From Isoetes taiwanensis (taxonomy: Eukaryota > Streptophyta > Lycopodiopsida > Isoetales > Isoetaceae): 64,000 nucleotides of DNA. The stretch is from NCBI GenBank assembly GCA_021234155.1, contig JAJEKV010000040.1, positions 11,241,072-11,305,071 on the forward strand. The letters are read 5' to 3'. The notes under the pieces were generated by a model. It made no database searches and was not told the origin of the DNA. It worked only from the letters and a program-made list of their open reading frames with translations. The translations under genes and the position numbers were made by a program. Position 1 is the stretch's first letter. Every line of letters starts with the position of its first letter. Below are positions 37,175-48,029 of the stretch, in pieces.

Positions 37175-37642
37175 TAATTGCCACAAAAACACAAAGACAT
37201 AGTTGCTAGTTGTACCTAGTCTACTTACATCAGTTAGTAGTACTAAGAATTGACTAGTCTACTCATAGCAAGTTAGGAGTAGTGTATGCTGATAAAGTAA
37301 AAAATGTGAAAGTCAAACACCTAACCTCTATATAAACATGAACCCTGATCATGCGTTATGGCTAAAGCTTGTATTATGGCTTTTTGGCCATTGGATTGCG
37401 ACACATGTGGGAGCATATTCCTTCCCCATAAATCCAGGGCCCAAAAGCAGGCCTTTTGCGAGGTCAAACTTCGTGCTGTTGACCCGACTATGAGGGGGAC
37501 ATTATTAAAGCAAAGACCATTACATAAAAGCGGTATTTTCAACTGTGTCTGATGCAATGAGGAAAACAAGAAGGCCAATTATTGCATGGCAATACTCTAT
37601 GAGCAAGAACATGAACACCATGATGGAATGACTAGAGCTTGG

Positions 37643-37653
37643 GGAATCGAACC
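37643..37653 (-). promoter_or_regulatory. Polymerase III B-box-like motif, unit B
   Basis: GGTTCGATTCC on the minus strand, identical to units A and C. A second, weaker B-box-like GGTTCAATTCC follows further right, near 37,840-37,850. Together they suggest tandem tRNA-derived SINE heads, which is unproven. Confidence 0.35.
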
Positions 37654-37876
37654 CCGGATAAATCCAATGCCCATGCCTTACACCGCATGCCACATTAGGA
37701 CTATGCATAGGAGCCATCGAGCATGCCATTCACTCGACTCAAGCTCCGGTTGCCAATGGCATGGATTCGATGATCCTATGCGTGTTTTTTTTTTTTCGTT
37801 TTTGGAAGCCAACAAAGGCGATTAGTTAGTGAGCTTGGGAATTGAACCGCTAGCGCAATGCCAATGCTCATCCAGA

Positions 37877-37915
37877 GCATAAGGGAGATCCGGTGTAGGG
37901 GGTCTCCCCTTATGC
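37877..37915. repeat. Hairpin-forming inverted repeat, unit B
   Basis: Arms GCATAAGGGAGA and TCTCCCCTTATGC around a GC-rich loop. There is one extra C in the right arm compared with unit C, where pairing is perfect. Confidence 0.6.
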
Positions 37916-37963
37916 CCGAGGAGCAAAGCCCTCTTCAAGCCCTCTGAGATGTTAGTAAAGGAA

Positions 37964-38585
37964 ATGAAATGGACAAAGCATGTGCAAGACATAGCATAAA
38001 GCAGCAAAACATCACATATTCATCACAGGCTCAGAGAATGTACATGTGGCATGGAGCCACGCATATGAAACTGCACAAACAAGAACATTTCAAACACAAT
38101 GGAAAACAACAACGCCTAGTTCATGGGCTGTCCAGATGTAGCTCCCCTGATCACAGCATCAAGCTGCTGGATTTCCTGCGTCAACAAGCACCTGGCCAAG
38201 CTCATGTGAGACCTCAAAGCCTGCAATTCAGATAACGGAGCACCAAGTTGCTCCCAGGCAACACTGGACATAGCGGAATCGACCGCCACATAAAAGCCAG
38301 TCAGCTGCCTCCTGAGGATCCTAAGAGAAGCAGCTATTCGATGAGGGGTCCAAAAATGCTAGACCCTAGCAATTTGTTATTAGTGTACATGCAAAAAAAT
38401 AAAGGCATTCAATAATTAGAAAACTTACATAAATAAAGAAATAAAGAAATAAAAAAAAAAAACAAAAAGACGATTCACATTGAAAAGATCATTGACATTA
38501 AAACTATTTACATTGTTAATTAAAAAGAACTATATATTGACATGTAAAAAATGAAAATAAAAAAAAAAAAGAACATAAAAAGAAG
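37964..38585. other. Non-coding stretch before the GAA tract, unit B
   Basis: Conserved with 3,490-4,117 in unit A. It ends in A-rich runs. No gene or recognised element. Confidence 0.4.
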
Positions 38586-38672
38586 GGGCCTCGTCTTTCA
38601 ACGACGTCCCCTTCTTGTAATAAAAAATAGAGGAAGAATGGGCCTCGTCTTTCAACGACGTCCTTCTTCCAT
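38586..38672 (+). repeat. Paired CACTA-terminus-like motifs, unit B
   Basis: Two copies of GGCCTCGTCTTTCAACGACG, the first going on to CCCCTTCTTGTAATAA. The true right terminus reads CCTCGTCGTTGGACGTC...CCCTTGTAGTG, so these look like related ends in the same orientation, without the final TAGTG. Confidence 0.45.
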
Positions 38673-38686
38673 GGAAAAAAAATAGA

Positions 38687-38858
38687 AGAGGAAGAAGAAG
38701 AGGAGGAGGAGGAAGAAGAAGAAGAAGAAGAAGAAGAAGAAGAAGAAGAAGAAGAAGAAGAAGAAGAAGAAGAAGAAGAAGAAGAAGAAGAAGAAGAAGA
38801 AGAAGAAGAAGAAGAAGAAGAAGAAGAAGAAGAAGAAGAAGAAGAAGAAGAAGAAGAA
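38687..38858 (+). repeat. GAA microsatellite, unit B
   Basis: Nearly pure GAA tract, about 48 uninterrupted units after a GAG-containing start. The poly-Phe open frame on the minus strand is an artefact of this repeat. Confidence 0.95.
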
Positions 38859-39295
38859 AAGATAGGAGAAAGAAAGATTGAATAGAATGAGAAAGTGGTG
38901 AAGAAGAAGAAGAAGAAAATGAATAGAAGATTGAAGAACGGAAGATTTAGAAGGAAGAAACCAATATTTGGAGATCATTTGAAGAAGGGAGGAGGATTCG
39001 ATTCATACTAATAAGAGGCGAAATGGATTGAAGAAAAACAAGGATGGAAAGAAGAGGAGGATAGAAATGGGATGGATTGAAAACAAACAAGAAAAAACAA
39101 GAAGCCCTAAATCTATCAAACAACAAGCCTAATTCAAAAATAGAGTTGATTGATCCATTGAAATACCTTTGGATGCTTGCTTGAAGCTTGGAAAGGACCG
39201 CAAGGATGATCCAGCGCCAAAAATCGCACGAAAAGCGCTCCTCGGCCCGCTTAGAACCAAAAACTAGGCGGCGGAAAAGCCTACTCTGTTTTACG
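38859..39295. other. Purine-rich spacer, unit B
   Basis: Matches 10,746-11,190. No recognised gene or transposon end. Confidence 0.45.
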
Positions 39296-39384
39296 ATAAA
39301 AGTTCAGCGTCGTTCAACGACGTCGTGACGTCGTTAAACGACGTCCGTAATAGTCGTTAAACGACGTTTATAACGACGCCAATG
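39296..39384 (+). repeat. CACTA subterminal-type repeats, left cluster, unit B
   Basis: Four or more copies of TCGTTAAACGACG-like palindromic motifs. They match the repeats at the right end (54,320-54,660), which supports one transposon spanning the interval. A left CACTA terminus could not be located. Confidence 0.6.
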
Positions 39385-42110
39385 TGTATACCGACGTGTC
39401 TTTTTTTTTTTTATTAAGTTACCAACTTAGATCTATTTGTTTTATTACTTATGTTTTTTATCTATATTGTGGTGGCACAAGATAGATCCTTCAAAAAAAA
39501 TAAATCACCTTAATATAACATATCCTACTCACCTTGAATTTCGAGTTCGAGATATTCAATTTCATTACCTCCATAATGAGTCCATACAGAATGTGACCAT
39601 ACGGACATAATGTTGTGGATTTGACCGGCGTCCATAACGGCGTCTTTGTGTTAAGCGGCGTGCCCTTTTTTTTTTATTAAGTTATAATTATAAGTTATTA
39701 TTATAATTATAATTATTATACAAAGAAGGATTGTTACCCGATGGAGGCTGTCATTTATCACGATAATCTAACTTCGGGGAAGAAGCGCTCTTGAGCGAGG
39801 ATGTTGAAAGTCGGTTTGCCTCCACCTCAGGACATTTTTGTGATAGAAAATGTAGAAATCAAACTCAAATTTTTTTTATCTTTCGGCGAACTTAGATGAT
39901 TAAAAGCGACTTTTCTTAGATGGATCCGGGCTGCAATATTCGATCTGCATAAGCGAAGGCGAGAGAAAAAAGGCGGGCGTATTTGCGGGAATGGCGCCAA
40001 TGTGTATACCGGCGTGATGTTTTTTTTTTTATTAAGTTACCAACTTAGATCTATTTGTTTTATTACTTATGTTTTTATCTATATTGTGGTGGCACAAGAT
40101 AGACCCTTCACCTTAATATAACATATCCTACTCACCTTGAATTTCGAGTTCGAGATATTCAATTTAAATTACACTCCATAATGAGTCCATACGAATGTGA
40201 CCGCCCACGGCAATTAATTTGTTGTCGATGCGGATTTGGCCGGTTAAGCTATACCTATTCTAGAGCCCGCCCTATGCTTTCATTTGGCGGCGTTTTGGTT
40301 TTATAACGGCGTGTCTTTTTTTAATTAAGTTATTATTATTAGCAATCTTTTTTTTTCACGGCGTCGTAATTTTTCGTTGAGCGGCGTTTATAACGATGTT
40401 TCGGTTCCCAAGCGGCGTGTCCTTTTTTTAAGTTAATATTATTAGCAACTTAGATTTGTTTCATTACTTATGTATTTTATCTATTCTTGTTTATGTATCC
40501 ACTTAGATTTCTCTCCATCCTTGTTTATCTATCCACTTTAATAAACCAGACTTGTGCACCATTGAGCTTCACTTGCATACTTTCATACTAAATCAAGCTT
40601 GCCAGCCACTTCAGTCATGACTGTAGCAACGCAAACATATGGCTCACCAGGTTGCTCTTCTGCATACAATCTACACAAGGCATGCCCATTCTCACGGTCC
40701 ATGTCTTTTGCAAGAAGAGCTTCTTTGATTTGCCATATTCTCACCGTGCATGATCACATACAACTTCATATATGGCGTAGTGTTTTGAGCGGCGTCTATA
40801 GCGGCGTCTTAGGTGTTAAACGACGTGCCCCTTTTTTTATTAAGTTATAATTATAAGTTATTATTATAATTATAATTATTATTATTATACAAAGAAGGAT
40901 TGTTACCCAGTGGAGGGCTGTCATTTATGCAGTAATCTAACTCAGGAAGCTGCTCTTGAACAGGATGTTGAAAGTCCGGTTTGCCTCCACCTCCAGACAT
41001 TTTTGTGATAGAAAATGTAGAAATCAAACTCAAATTTTTTATCTTTCAAATTTTATCTGTCATAGTCGTTAAACGGCGTCTATAACTTAATCTTTGTGTT
41101 AAACGGCGTGCCCTTTAAACATCTCCGCAAAAATCAATTTATTAAACATTTCAAAATCGATTTCTTAAACCAACATCGCACACCTTTCATTATTAGCGCC
41201 AACCCTACATTAAGAACACTTGCAAAACCGGGATTTGTTTGACACCATCCACGAAGTCCACAATACAATAAAATTTATTAAAATTGAACACGAAATTTGG
41301 GGAGAGAACTATACATAGCCATAAGGGGTAGGAACACGAATACAACAAGTTTTGTGGAGGCAAACCTGTTTTGTTAGATACTTTGCGAGCACGCAAACCC
41401 TTTCAACAATTCCACCGCCACAAGCAAAAAGTTAATTATCCTTTCAATATCAGATTGAAAAAGTTATTTATGTTACTTACGCAATCATGCCTTGAAGGTT
41501 CTTATTTTACAAGCGCATTCATAGTTTCACATTTTCGTGATTGTGTTTTGACCCGTGCGACAAACTGGGATATCGTTGGCCAATCTGTAGAGCCCACTGC
41601 CTGCTATTGGTAACAATGATAGAGATAACAAGGAATCAGGTGAGAATGATAGTTGGGGAATTGCATCAAATGGAAATGACAGATGGGGAGGAGGCAACTC
41701 AGATGCCAATGATTCTTGGGGTATTGCTTCCAATGAAACTCACACATCTGGAGCAGATAATAATGGAGCACTAGTTGGCAATGATTACTTATGTATTTTA
41801 TCTATCCTTCTTTATCTATCCACTTAGATTTCTCTCCATCCTTGTTTATCTATCCACTTTAATAAACCAGACTTGTGCACCATTGAGCTTCACTTGCATA
41901 CTTTCATACTAAATCAAGCTTGCCAATCACTTGATCATGTATGTAGCGGTGCAAACATATGGCTCACCCGGGTTGCTCTTACGCATACAATCTACACAAA
42001 GGCATGCCCGACTCTGATCCATGCAAAAGCTGCAAGAAGAGCTTCTTTGATTTGCCATATTTCTCGTGCATGATCACATACAACTTCATATATGGTTGCG
42101 ACCTCTTCAT
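39385..42110 (+). repeat. Shuffled repeat modules A-B-A-C-B-C, unit B
   Basis: Module A is at about 39,385-39,620 and 40,000-40,225. Module B is at about 39,622-39,895 and 40,790-41,055. Module C is at about 40,440-40,785 and 41,790-42,110. Between B and the last C lies a non-repeated stretch (41,056-41,788) that contains the WG fragment. Order and breakpoints match unit A, so the shuffling is older than the duplication of the composite. Confidence 0.7.
41609..41788 (+). pseudogene. WG-motif (AGO-hook-like) gene fragment
   Basis: Sixty codons are open and rich in Asn, Asp, Ser and Gly. They contain three Trp-Gly pairs in near-repeats: NDSWGIASNGNDRWG and NDSWGIASN. Clustered WG/GW pairs in polar, disordered sequence are the signature of Argonaute-binding hooks in plant silencing proteins such as the Pol V largest subunit and SPT5-like. 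A frame just upstream (to 41,613) reads TNWDIVGQSVEPTA and could belong to the same exon after one frameshift. It lies between repeat modules inside the CACTA block and looks like a captured host fragment. The parent gene was not identified. Confidence 0.45.
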
Positions 42111-42179
42111 AGATTCTTTGCTAAGGGTTTTGGACCGCGGCCCGGGGTTCAACGACGTCTCACCTTGAATTTCCGAGTT

Positions 42180-44610
42180 CCCCGGGGCCTTGGGAGAGGA
42201 AATTTGGGGCAAGCGACCTCGGGAGGGATTTTAGGGGTCAGCGCTGCCAACGTCAACCCAACCCCAACCCACTTCAAGACACGGCGCAAGGTCCCGCCGA
42301 ACCGACAAGGAGAGGGCCTCAAAGCGTAAACCCGTGGGTTGCCGGGGCTCTAGAAAGGGGTTTCGTTTTGGGGGCGAGTCTGGTCTGTTGCACTTGGGAC
42401 TTGGGCCGGAAGCGGCCCCGAGAATACGGAGCAAGGGGAAGCGGAGGCCCGGAGTTTGGGCCTTTCCTCCTCCCGATGTGGCAAGTAGAAGTCGGGGGCT
42501 TTTGCAGTGGGCAAGACATTAAGTAAATTCGCTTAATTAATGCATTGCACGAAAATAAATTCGGTTTTTGCCCGGTAGGATCCCTAATTCATCTCGACTA
42601 CGGCCCAATTTTGAATTTTAGGAGAAGGTCTAGGTCAAAGGGTTAGCATTAGAGCGGTCGGGGCAGCCCGTTTGCGGAGGGGCAACCGAGCTGGCACCCT
42701 TCCCCAAGTCAAGCGAGGCCAGGACCTTGCGGGGATCCCTCACACAAGGGGAGAGTCAGGACCCAGGAGGCGGGGATCCAAAAAAGTTCGAGGCAGCCCT
42801 TCTGGCGGCGCTCCCGAGGGCTGCACGCTAATGACCACCCTCCCGGGCCGGTTCCCCTATCCGGCCCGTTGGATCCTCCGTTCGGGGCCCCTCTTGGGGA
42901 AGGTCCAAAAGATCCAGATCGGTCGGGGAGAACTTGTCAAACCGCGGGGCGCCCTAATGTCGGCCTTGTAGAAACCGCCTTTGTTTTGTCGTTCGGGCAC
43001 CGGGATGCTCGGGAATGGCAAATAGACCCCGCCAAATCGTGGGAATGGCGAAATTACCCTAGGGAGCAAGTTACACGGTCGGTTTTGCGAAGAAGGAAAC
43101 ACTCCGCCCTCCGGACAAGATATCCGCATGCACATCCTAGGCCAATTGACTACGAGTGTGATGGAAGTGAGCTACTTTGGCGCTTCTTGGAGTTCGGGTG
43201 GTCTTCGGCCCGCGGGAACTTGGTCCCCGTGGCAATGTCGGCGTTCGAGTCCATTGGCGAGAGTCGGATCAGCGATTCGGGAGGCGGAGGTCGCCCGTCC
43301 GGCCCCAGGGCCTTGGGGAGAGGAAATTTTTAGCACCTCCGGAGGGATTTTAGGGGTCCGGCCCGGGCGCCAACACCCTAACCCACTTCAAGACACGGCC
43401 AAAAGGTCCCGGCCGAATCGACAAGGAGAGGGCCTCAAACGTAAACCCCGGGTGGGTTGCCGGGCTCTAGAAGGGTTTACGTTTTGGGGGGGCGAGTCCC
43501 GGGTCTGTTGCACTTGGGACCTGGCGAGAAGCGGCCCAGGAATACGGAACAAGGGGAACGGACGAGCGGAGTTTGGACCTTTCCTCCTCCCGATGTGGCA
43601 AGTAGAAGTCGGGGGCTTTTTGCTGATGGCAAGACATTCAGTAAATTCGTAATTAATGCATTGCACGAAAAATAAATTCGTTTTTGCCAGCGGGATCCCT
43701 AATTCATCTCCAAAGACACCGCCCAATTTTGAATTTTTAGGAGAAGGTCTAGGTCAAAGGGTTAGCATTAGAGCGGTGGGGCAGCGTTGCGAGAACAAAC
43801 CGGCTGGCACCCTTCCCAAGTCAAGCGAGGCCGGGACCTTGCGGGGATCCCTCACAAGAGGGGAGAGTCCAGGACCCGTGAGGCGGGATCCAAAAAGTTC
43901 CGAGGCAGCCCTTCTGGCGGCGCTCCCGGGGCTGCGCATCGCCATGACCACCCTCCGGAGCCGGTTCCCCTATCCGGCCCGTTGGATCCTCCGTTCGGGG
44001 CCCCTCTTGGGGAAGGTCAAAAGATTCCAGATCGGTCCGGGAGAACTTGTCAAACCGCTGCGCGTCGATGTCGACCTTGTAGAAACCCCTTTTTTTTTGT
44101 CGTTCGCACCGGGATGCTCGAATGGCAAATAGACCTAAATCGTCCGGAATGGCGAAATTACCCTAGGGAGCAAGTTACACCGGTCGGTTTTGCGTAAAGA
44201 AGGAAACACTCACGCCCTCCCACGACGGTTATCCCGCATGCACATCCTAGGCCAATTGACTACGAGTGTGATGGAAGTGAGCTACTTTGGCGCTTCTTGG
44301 AGTTCGGGTGGTCTTCTGGCCACGGAACTTGGTCCCCAGGGCAATGTCGACGTTCAGAGTCCATTGGCGGTCGGATCGTCGGATCAGGAGAGCGGAGGAG
44401 GCCCGGTCAGATCCCGGGGCCTTGGGGAGAGGAAATTTGGGGCAAGCGACCTCTGGGAGGATTTTAGGGTCAAGGCTCAAGGTCAACACCCCAACCCCAC
44501 TTCAAGACACGGCGCAAGGTCCCGGCCGAATCTGACAAGGAGAGGGCCTCCGAAACGTAAACCCTGTGGGTTGCCAGGCTCTAGAAGGGTTTACGTTTTG
44601 GGGGCCGAGT
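42180..44610 (+). repeat. GC-rich 1.1-kb tandem array, unit B
   Basis: Anchors at about 42,272, 43,386 and 44,501 give a period of 1,114-1,115 bp. The units are closer to each other than those in unit A. The unit carries GGATCCCTCACA and GGCCCAATTTTGAATTTT landmarks. Open frames such as 43,128-43,652 plus are not conserved between repeats. Confidence 0.85.
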
Positions 44611-45820
44611 CCTGGTCTTCTGGCCACGGAACTTGATCCCCAGGGCAATGTCGGCATTCCGAGTCCATTGGCGAGCCAAATGTGATTCCGGTGAGGGGAG
44701 GTTGCCCATCCTTCCCGGGGCCTTGGGGGAGAGGAAATTCGGGGCAAAGCGACCGGGAGGGATTTTAGTGTGTCAGCGCTCAAGGTCAACACCCCAACCC
44801 CACTTCAAGACATGGCGCAAAGTCCCGGCCGAATCTGACAAGGAGAGGGCCTCCGAAACGTAAACCCTGTGGGTTGCCAGGCTCTAGAAGGGTTTACGTT
44901 TTGGGGGCCGAGTCCTGGTCTTCTGGCCACGGAACTTGATCCCCAGGGCAATGTCGGCATTCTGAGTCCATTGGCAGAGCCAAATCACGGTTCCCAAGTG
45001 AGGGAGGTTGCCCGTCCTTCCCTGGGGCCTTGGGGAGAGGAACGGGGCAAAGCGGCTTCCGAGGGGATTTTAGTGTCGGCGCAAGGCGTCAACACCCCAA
45101 CTCCACTTCAAGACATGGCGCAAAGTCCCGGCCGAATCTGGAGGAGAGAGGGCCTCCAAACGAAACCGTGGGTTGCCAGGCTCTAGAAGGGTTTACGTTT
45201 TGGGGGCCGAGTCCTGGTCTTTTGGCCACGGAACTTGGTTTCCAGAGCAATGTCAACGTTCTGAGTCCATTGGCAGAGCCAAATCGTGGTTCCGAGAGGG
45301 GAGGTTGCCCGTTCTTCCCGGGGCCTTAGGGAGAGAAATTTGGGGAAAGCGACCTCCCGGAGGGATTTTAGGTTCCGGCTTCTGGCGTCAACACCCCAAC
45401 TCCACTTCAAGACACGTCGCTAGGTCCCGGCCGAATCTGACAAGGAGAGGGCCTCCGAAACGTAAACCCTGTGAGTTGCCAGGCTCTAGAAGGGTTTACG
45501 TTTTGGGGGCCGAGTCCTAGTCTATTGCGATTGAAGGCGGGCGAAGTCTGCGGCAGAACGCATAGCAAGGGGAACTGACGGAACGGAGTTTGGACCTGTC
45601 CTCCTCCCGATGTGGCAATTAGAAGTCGGGGGGCGCTTTTGCAGTGGCAACACACGATTAAATTCATAATTAATGCATTGCACGAAAATAAATTCTGATT
45701 TTTTGCCAAGCTGGATCCCTAATTCATCTCCAGCACACGGCCCAATTTTCGGAATTTTTGGAGAAGGTCTAGGTCAAAGGGTTAGCATTAGAACCGTCGG
45801 GGCAGCCCGTTGCGAGGCAA
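44611..45820 (+). repeat. 0.3-kb tandem array and truncated tail, unit B
   Basis: Anchors at about 44,803, 45,107 and 45,404 (297-304 bp apart). Each short unit joins GAGTCCTGGTCT directly to TCTGGCCACGGAACTT. In the long unit these two points are about 0.8 kb apart, and both carry TGGTCT. After the third short unit, part of the long unit resumes and ends at about 45,820. Confidence 0.85.
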
Positions 45821-46223
45821 CCGAGCTGATTTGGAAGATTTGGAAGATGCAGTTGACTTCAAGCCACAAAGAAACATAAATTTAGTGGCTGCTTCTATCA
45901 GTAAGGTTGGAGAAAAAATCCAAGCTGACAATCCATCACAAACTTCTAAGAATGTGCATTTGAAAGATTTAGAACATGGAAGTGTCCCATTTGTAAGAGC
46001 TACAGGAGAGTCCAAACCACAAATAATCTCGAGAGCTGGTTCTACCAGTCCAAGTCGAAATGTCGCAGAAACCTCAGGCTCCGAAATGGCAAATCGAACT
46101 GAAGAAGGCGATATCCAACAGAAGAATGCAAAATATCTTCAAGAATCCTTCAGATCATGTTCATGCATATGTATCAATGCTAGATTGTACCCAAGAGAAA
46201 ATATAACAATGTACAAAACATAG
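45810..46223 (+). CDS. Hypothetical protein fragment after the array
   Basis: A 137-codon open frame with natural-looking, Ser- and Thr-rich composition (for example VAASISKVGEKIQADN and SRAGSTSPSRNVAET). The first residues come from the array tail, so the real coding start is unclear. Unit A has the same sequence with frameshifts. No family was recognised. It could be a captured host exon, or part of a plus-strand gene whose remainder was lost. Confidence 0.35.
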   Translation: MRGNRADLEDLEDAVDFKPQRNINLVAASISKVGEKIQADNPSQTSKNVHLKDLEHGSVPFVRATGESKPQIISRAGSTSPSRNVAETSGSEMANRTEEGDIQQKNAKYLQESFRSCSCICINARLYPRENITMYKT

Positions 46224-46830
46224 GTTTATTGAACAAAAGATCACTTGAACAATTCAAAGATACTCCTCCCGAGCTTGGCTTATAGTTTCTATCGTGAAGT
46301 CCTCCACTTGTCCATCCCCTTTGAACCATAGCTCCATGTCAAGTATGTGCCGCATCAGCCATGCACATGTCGACGCTAGTATCATGTTAATCTTTGTTTT
46401 TTCCTGTGGTGCTTCCAAACCCCGACCATCTTTTCAAGAAGCACCCTCATCATGCTAGGCGTGACTCAATTTGGTTCCTAGCAATTTGGTCGATGCCTTC
46501 TCACCAATCACATACTTCTTTAACACTTTCATCCGATGGATCGTTGTTTCATAGTCCTCATCTTGAAAGTGGAGGGGGGGTTCACAGGAGGATTCCCTTC
46601 CTTCTCATGCCCTCGGCGGCTCCTACACCAAGCTATAGATTAGAAAATAGATAAAATACAATAAAGTGTATAAACTACTGAGTGTAGCCTTACTTGTGAA
46701 GACAGGTTCCATATCTCTACGCTCTTGAATCCTCATCTCCTCCTGAATCTGGTTCAAGCGTCGAAGCATACCTTCCATGGCCATGTATCCCAAAAGCAAT
46801 AAAGAAAAAACTCTCACAATAACCGCAATG
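46224..46830 (-). pseudogene. Possible second transposon gene downstream of TNP2, unit B
   Basis: Two exon-like stretches are read on the minus strand. Near 46,690-46,800 there is a charged helical segment (MLRRLNQIQEEMRIQERR). Near 46,290-46,400 there is a segment with MELWFKGDGQVEDFTIET, shared with the open frame at 20,188-20,487 in unit A. Position and strand suit a TNPA-like gene 3' of TNP2, but no family motif supports that name. Confidence 0.3.
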
Positions 46831-46917
46831 AAAACTAGGATCCGAGGATCGATTCGTAATACTCAAATCATAAAAGAAATGGGAAAAATGAAAGCTACCC
46901 GATGACTTTTAAAGAAG

Positions 46918-47030
46918 TAGACGTCGTTTAAAGGCGTGTATAGAGCGTCGTTCAACGACGTTTAAAGGTCGATTTAACGGCGTCTATAACGACGTTTCGG
47001 CTATAACGACGTCGTCATTTAAATTTGTTT
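46918..47030 (+). repeat. CGTCGTT-type repeat cluster inside the CACTA block, unit B
   Basis: Motifs such as GTCGTTCAACGACG and CTATAACGACG, the same family as the terminal clusters. An internal cluster may mark an old transposon end, or a nested or fused CACTA copy. Confidence 0.5.
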
Positions 47031-47045
47031 TGTTTTTAGGTATCT

Positions 47046-47690
47046 TTGAGATGCCATATATATTGCCCTATTAGTCCTCCAGCTTCTCCGCCGCCCTCCG
47101 TCCTCTGCTCCTGCGCCCTCCAGCTTCCTCCTCCTCCTCCTTCCGTCGACTCCTCACCTACATACGCCATGGTCGCTTCCGATGCATGCCCGCTTGATAC
47201 CGCACGAGTGCCGTCTGCGGTATTTGCTGGAGCACTCGAACCGCCTCGATCCGAAAAGTGGCTAGAGACGAACCTAACCCAAGAAAGGCCGGAGTTCAAG
47301 CAAGCCATGACAAAGCTGCGTGATAGGGGGCAAGAAAGACCTCGCCGCGTGCTGGGAGGCGGAACCTTCCCTCAATCTGGGCTCGAGTGCACAAGAAGAA
47401 ATGCATGGTGAGCTCGTTGTGCTTGGCCCGTATGCTAGAGGATGATAGGGGCCTTTGGGAAGGGAAACATTTCTTTGAAGCCCTACTTTCAAAAGTTGCA
47501 CCGCACCAAACCGGGGCATGCGGGAAGTGCTCATTACATGAATTCCTTGGGGAAATGCAGACCACCACGGGAGGGCTTGGATTCCATGCCGGGAGGCTTG
47601 TTCTCGACGGGTGGAGGAAATCACCGCCGAGCACCTTCGAACCTGAAAGTGGATCACACCGATGCTGATATATACCACTAGATGTGCACC
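47046..47690. other. Possible captured gene exon, strand unresolved, unit B
   Basis: Open frames include 162 codons at 47,274-47,762 minus, 121 at 47,046-47,411 plus and 93 at 47,387-47,668 plus. The plus strand contains KWLETNLTQERPEFKQAMTK, which looks protein-like and is partly shared with unit A. I cannot decide strand or identity. Confidence 0.3.
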
Positions 47691-48029
47691 GCATCCACTT
47701 TGTTTTGTGTATTTGAATTGTGTATGGGTTTTATATGAATTTTGTATTTTGAAGGAATACATATATGATTTTTGTATATGAATCTTGCATTTTGAAGGGA
47801 ATCTTCACATTTTATGATTAATTAAACATAAAGCGTGTACTAACCTGTATGTAGAACTGCCCTGATCGGCGCTTGCAAGCCATAGGTCTATACTAGGATG
47901 CCAATTAACTTGGCATAAATGTCTATGATAACTTCGAAGTTGCAATACTAATGTTGCCTAAATTCGCATGCCAAAGTATTTTCTTATTCATATGTGGGAA
48001 GAAAATATAATAATCATAATAAAGTAATG
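47691..48029. other. AT-rich intergenic stretch, unit B
   Basis: Separates the possible captured exon from the 3' end of TNP2. No recognised feature. Confidence 0.4.
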
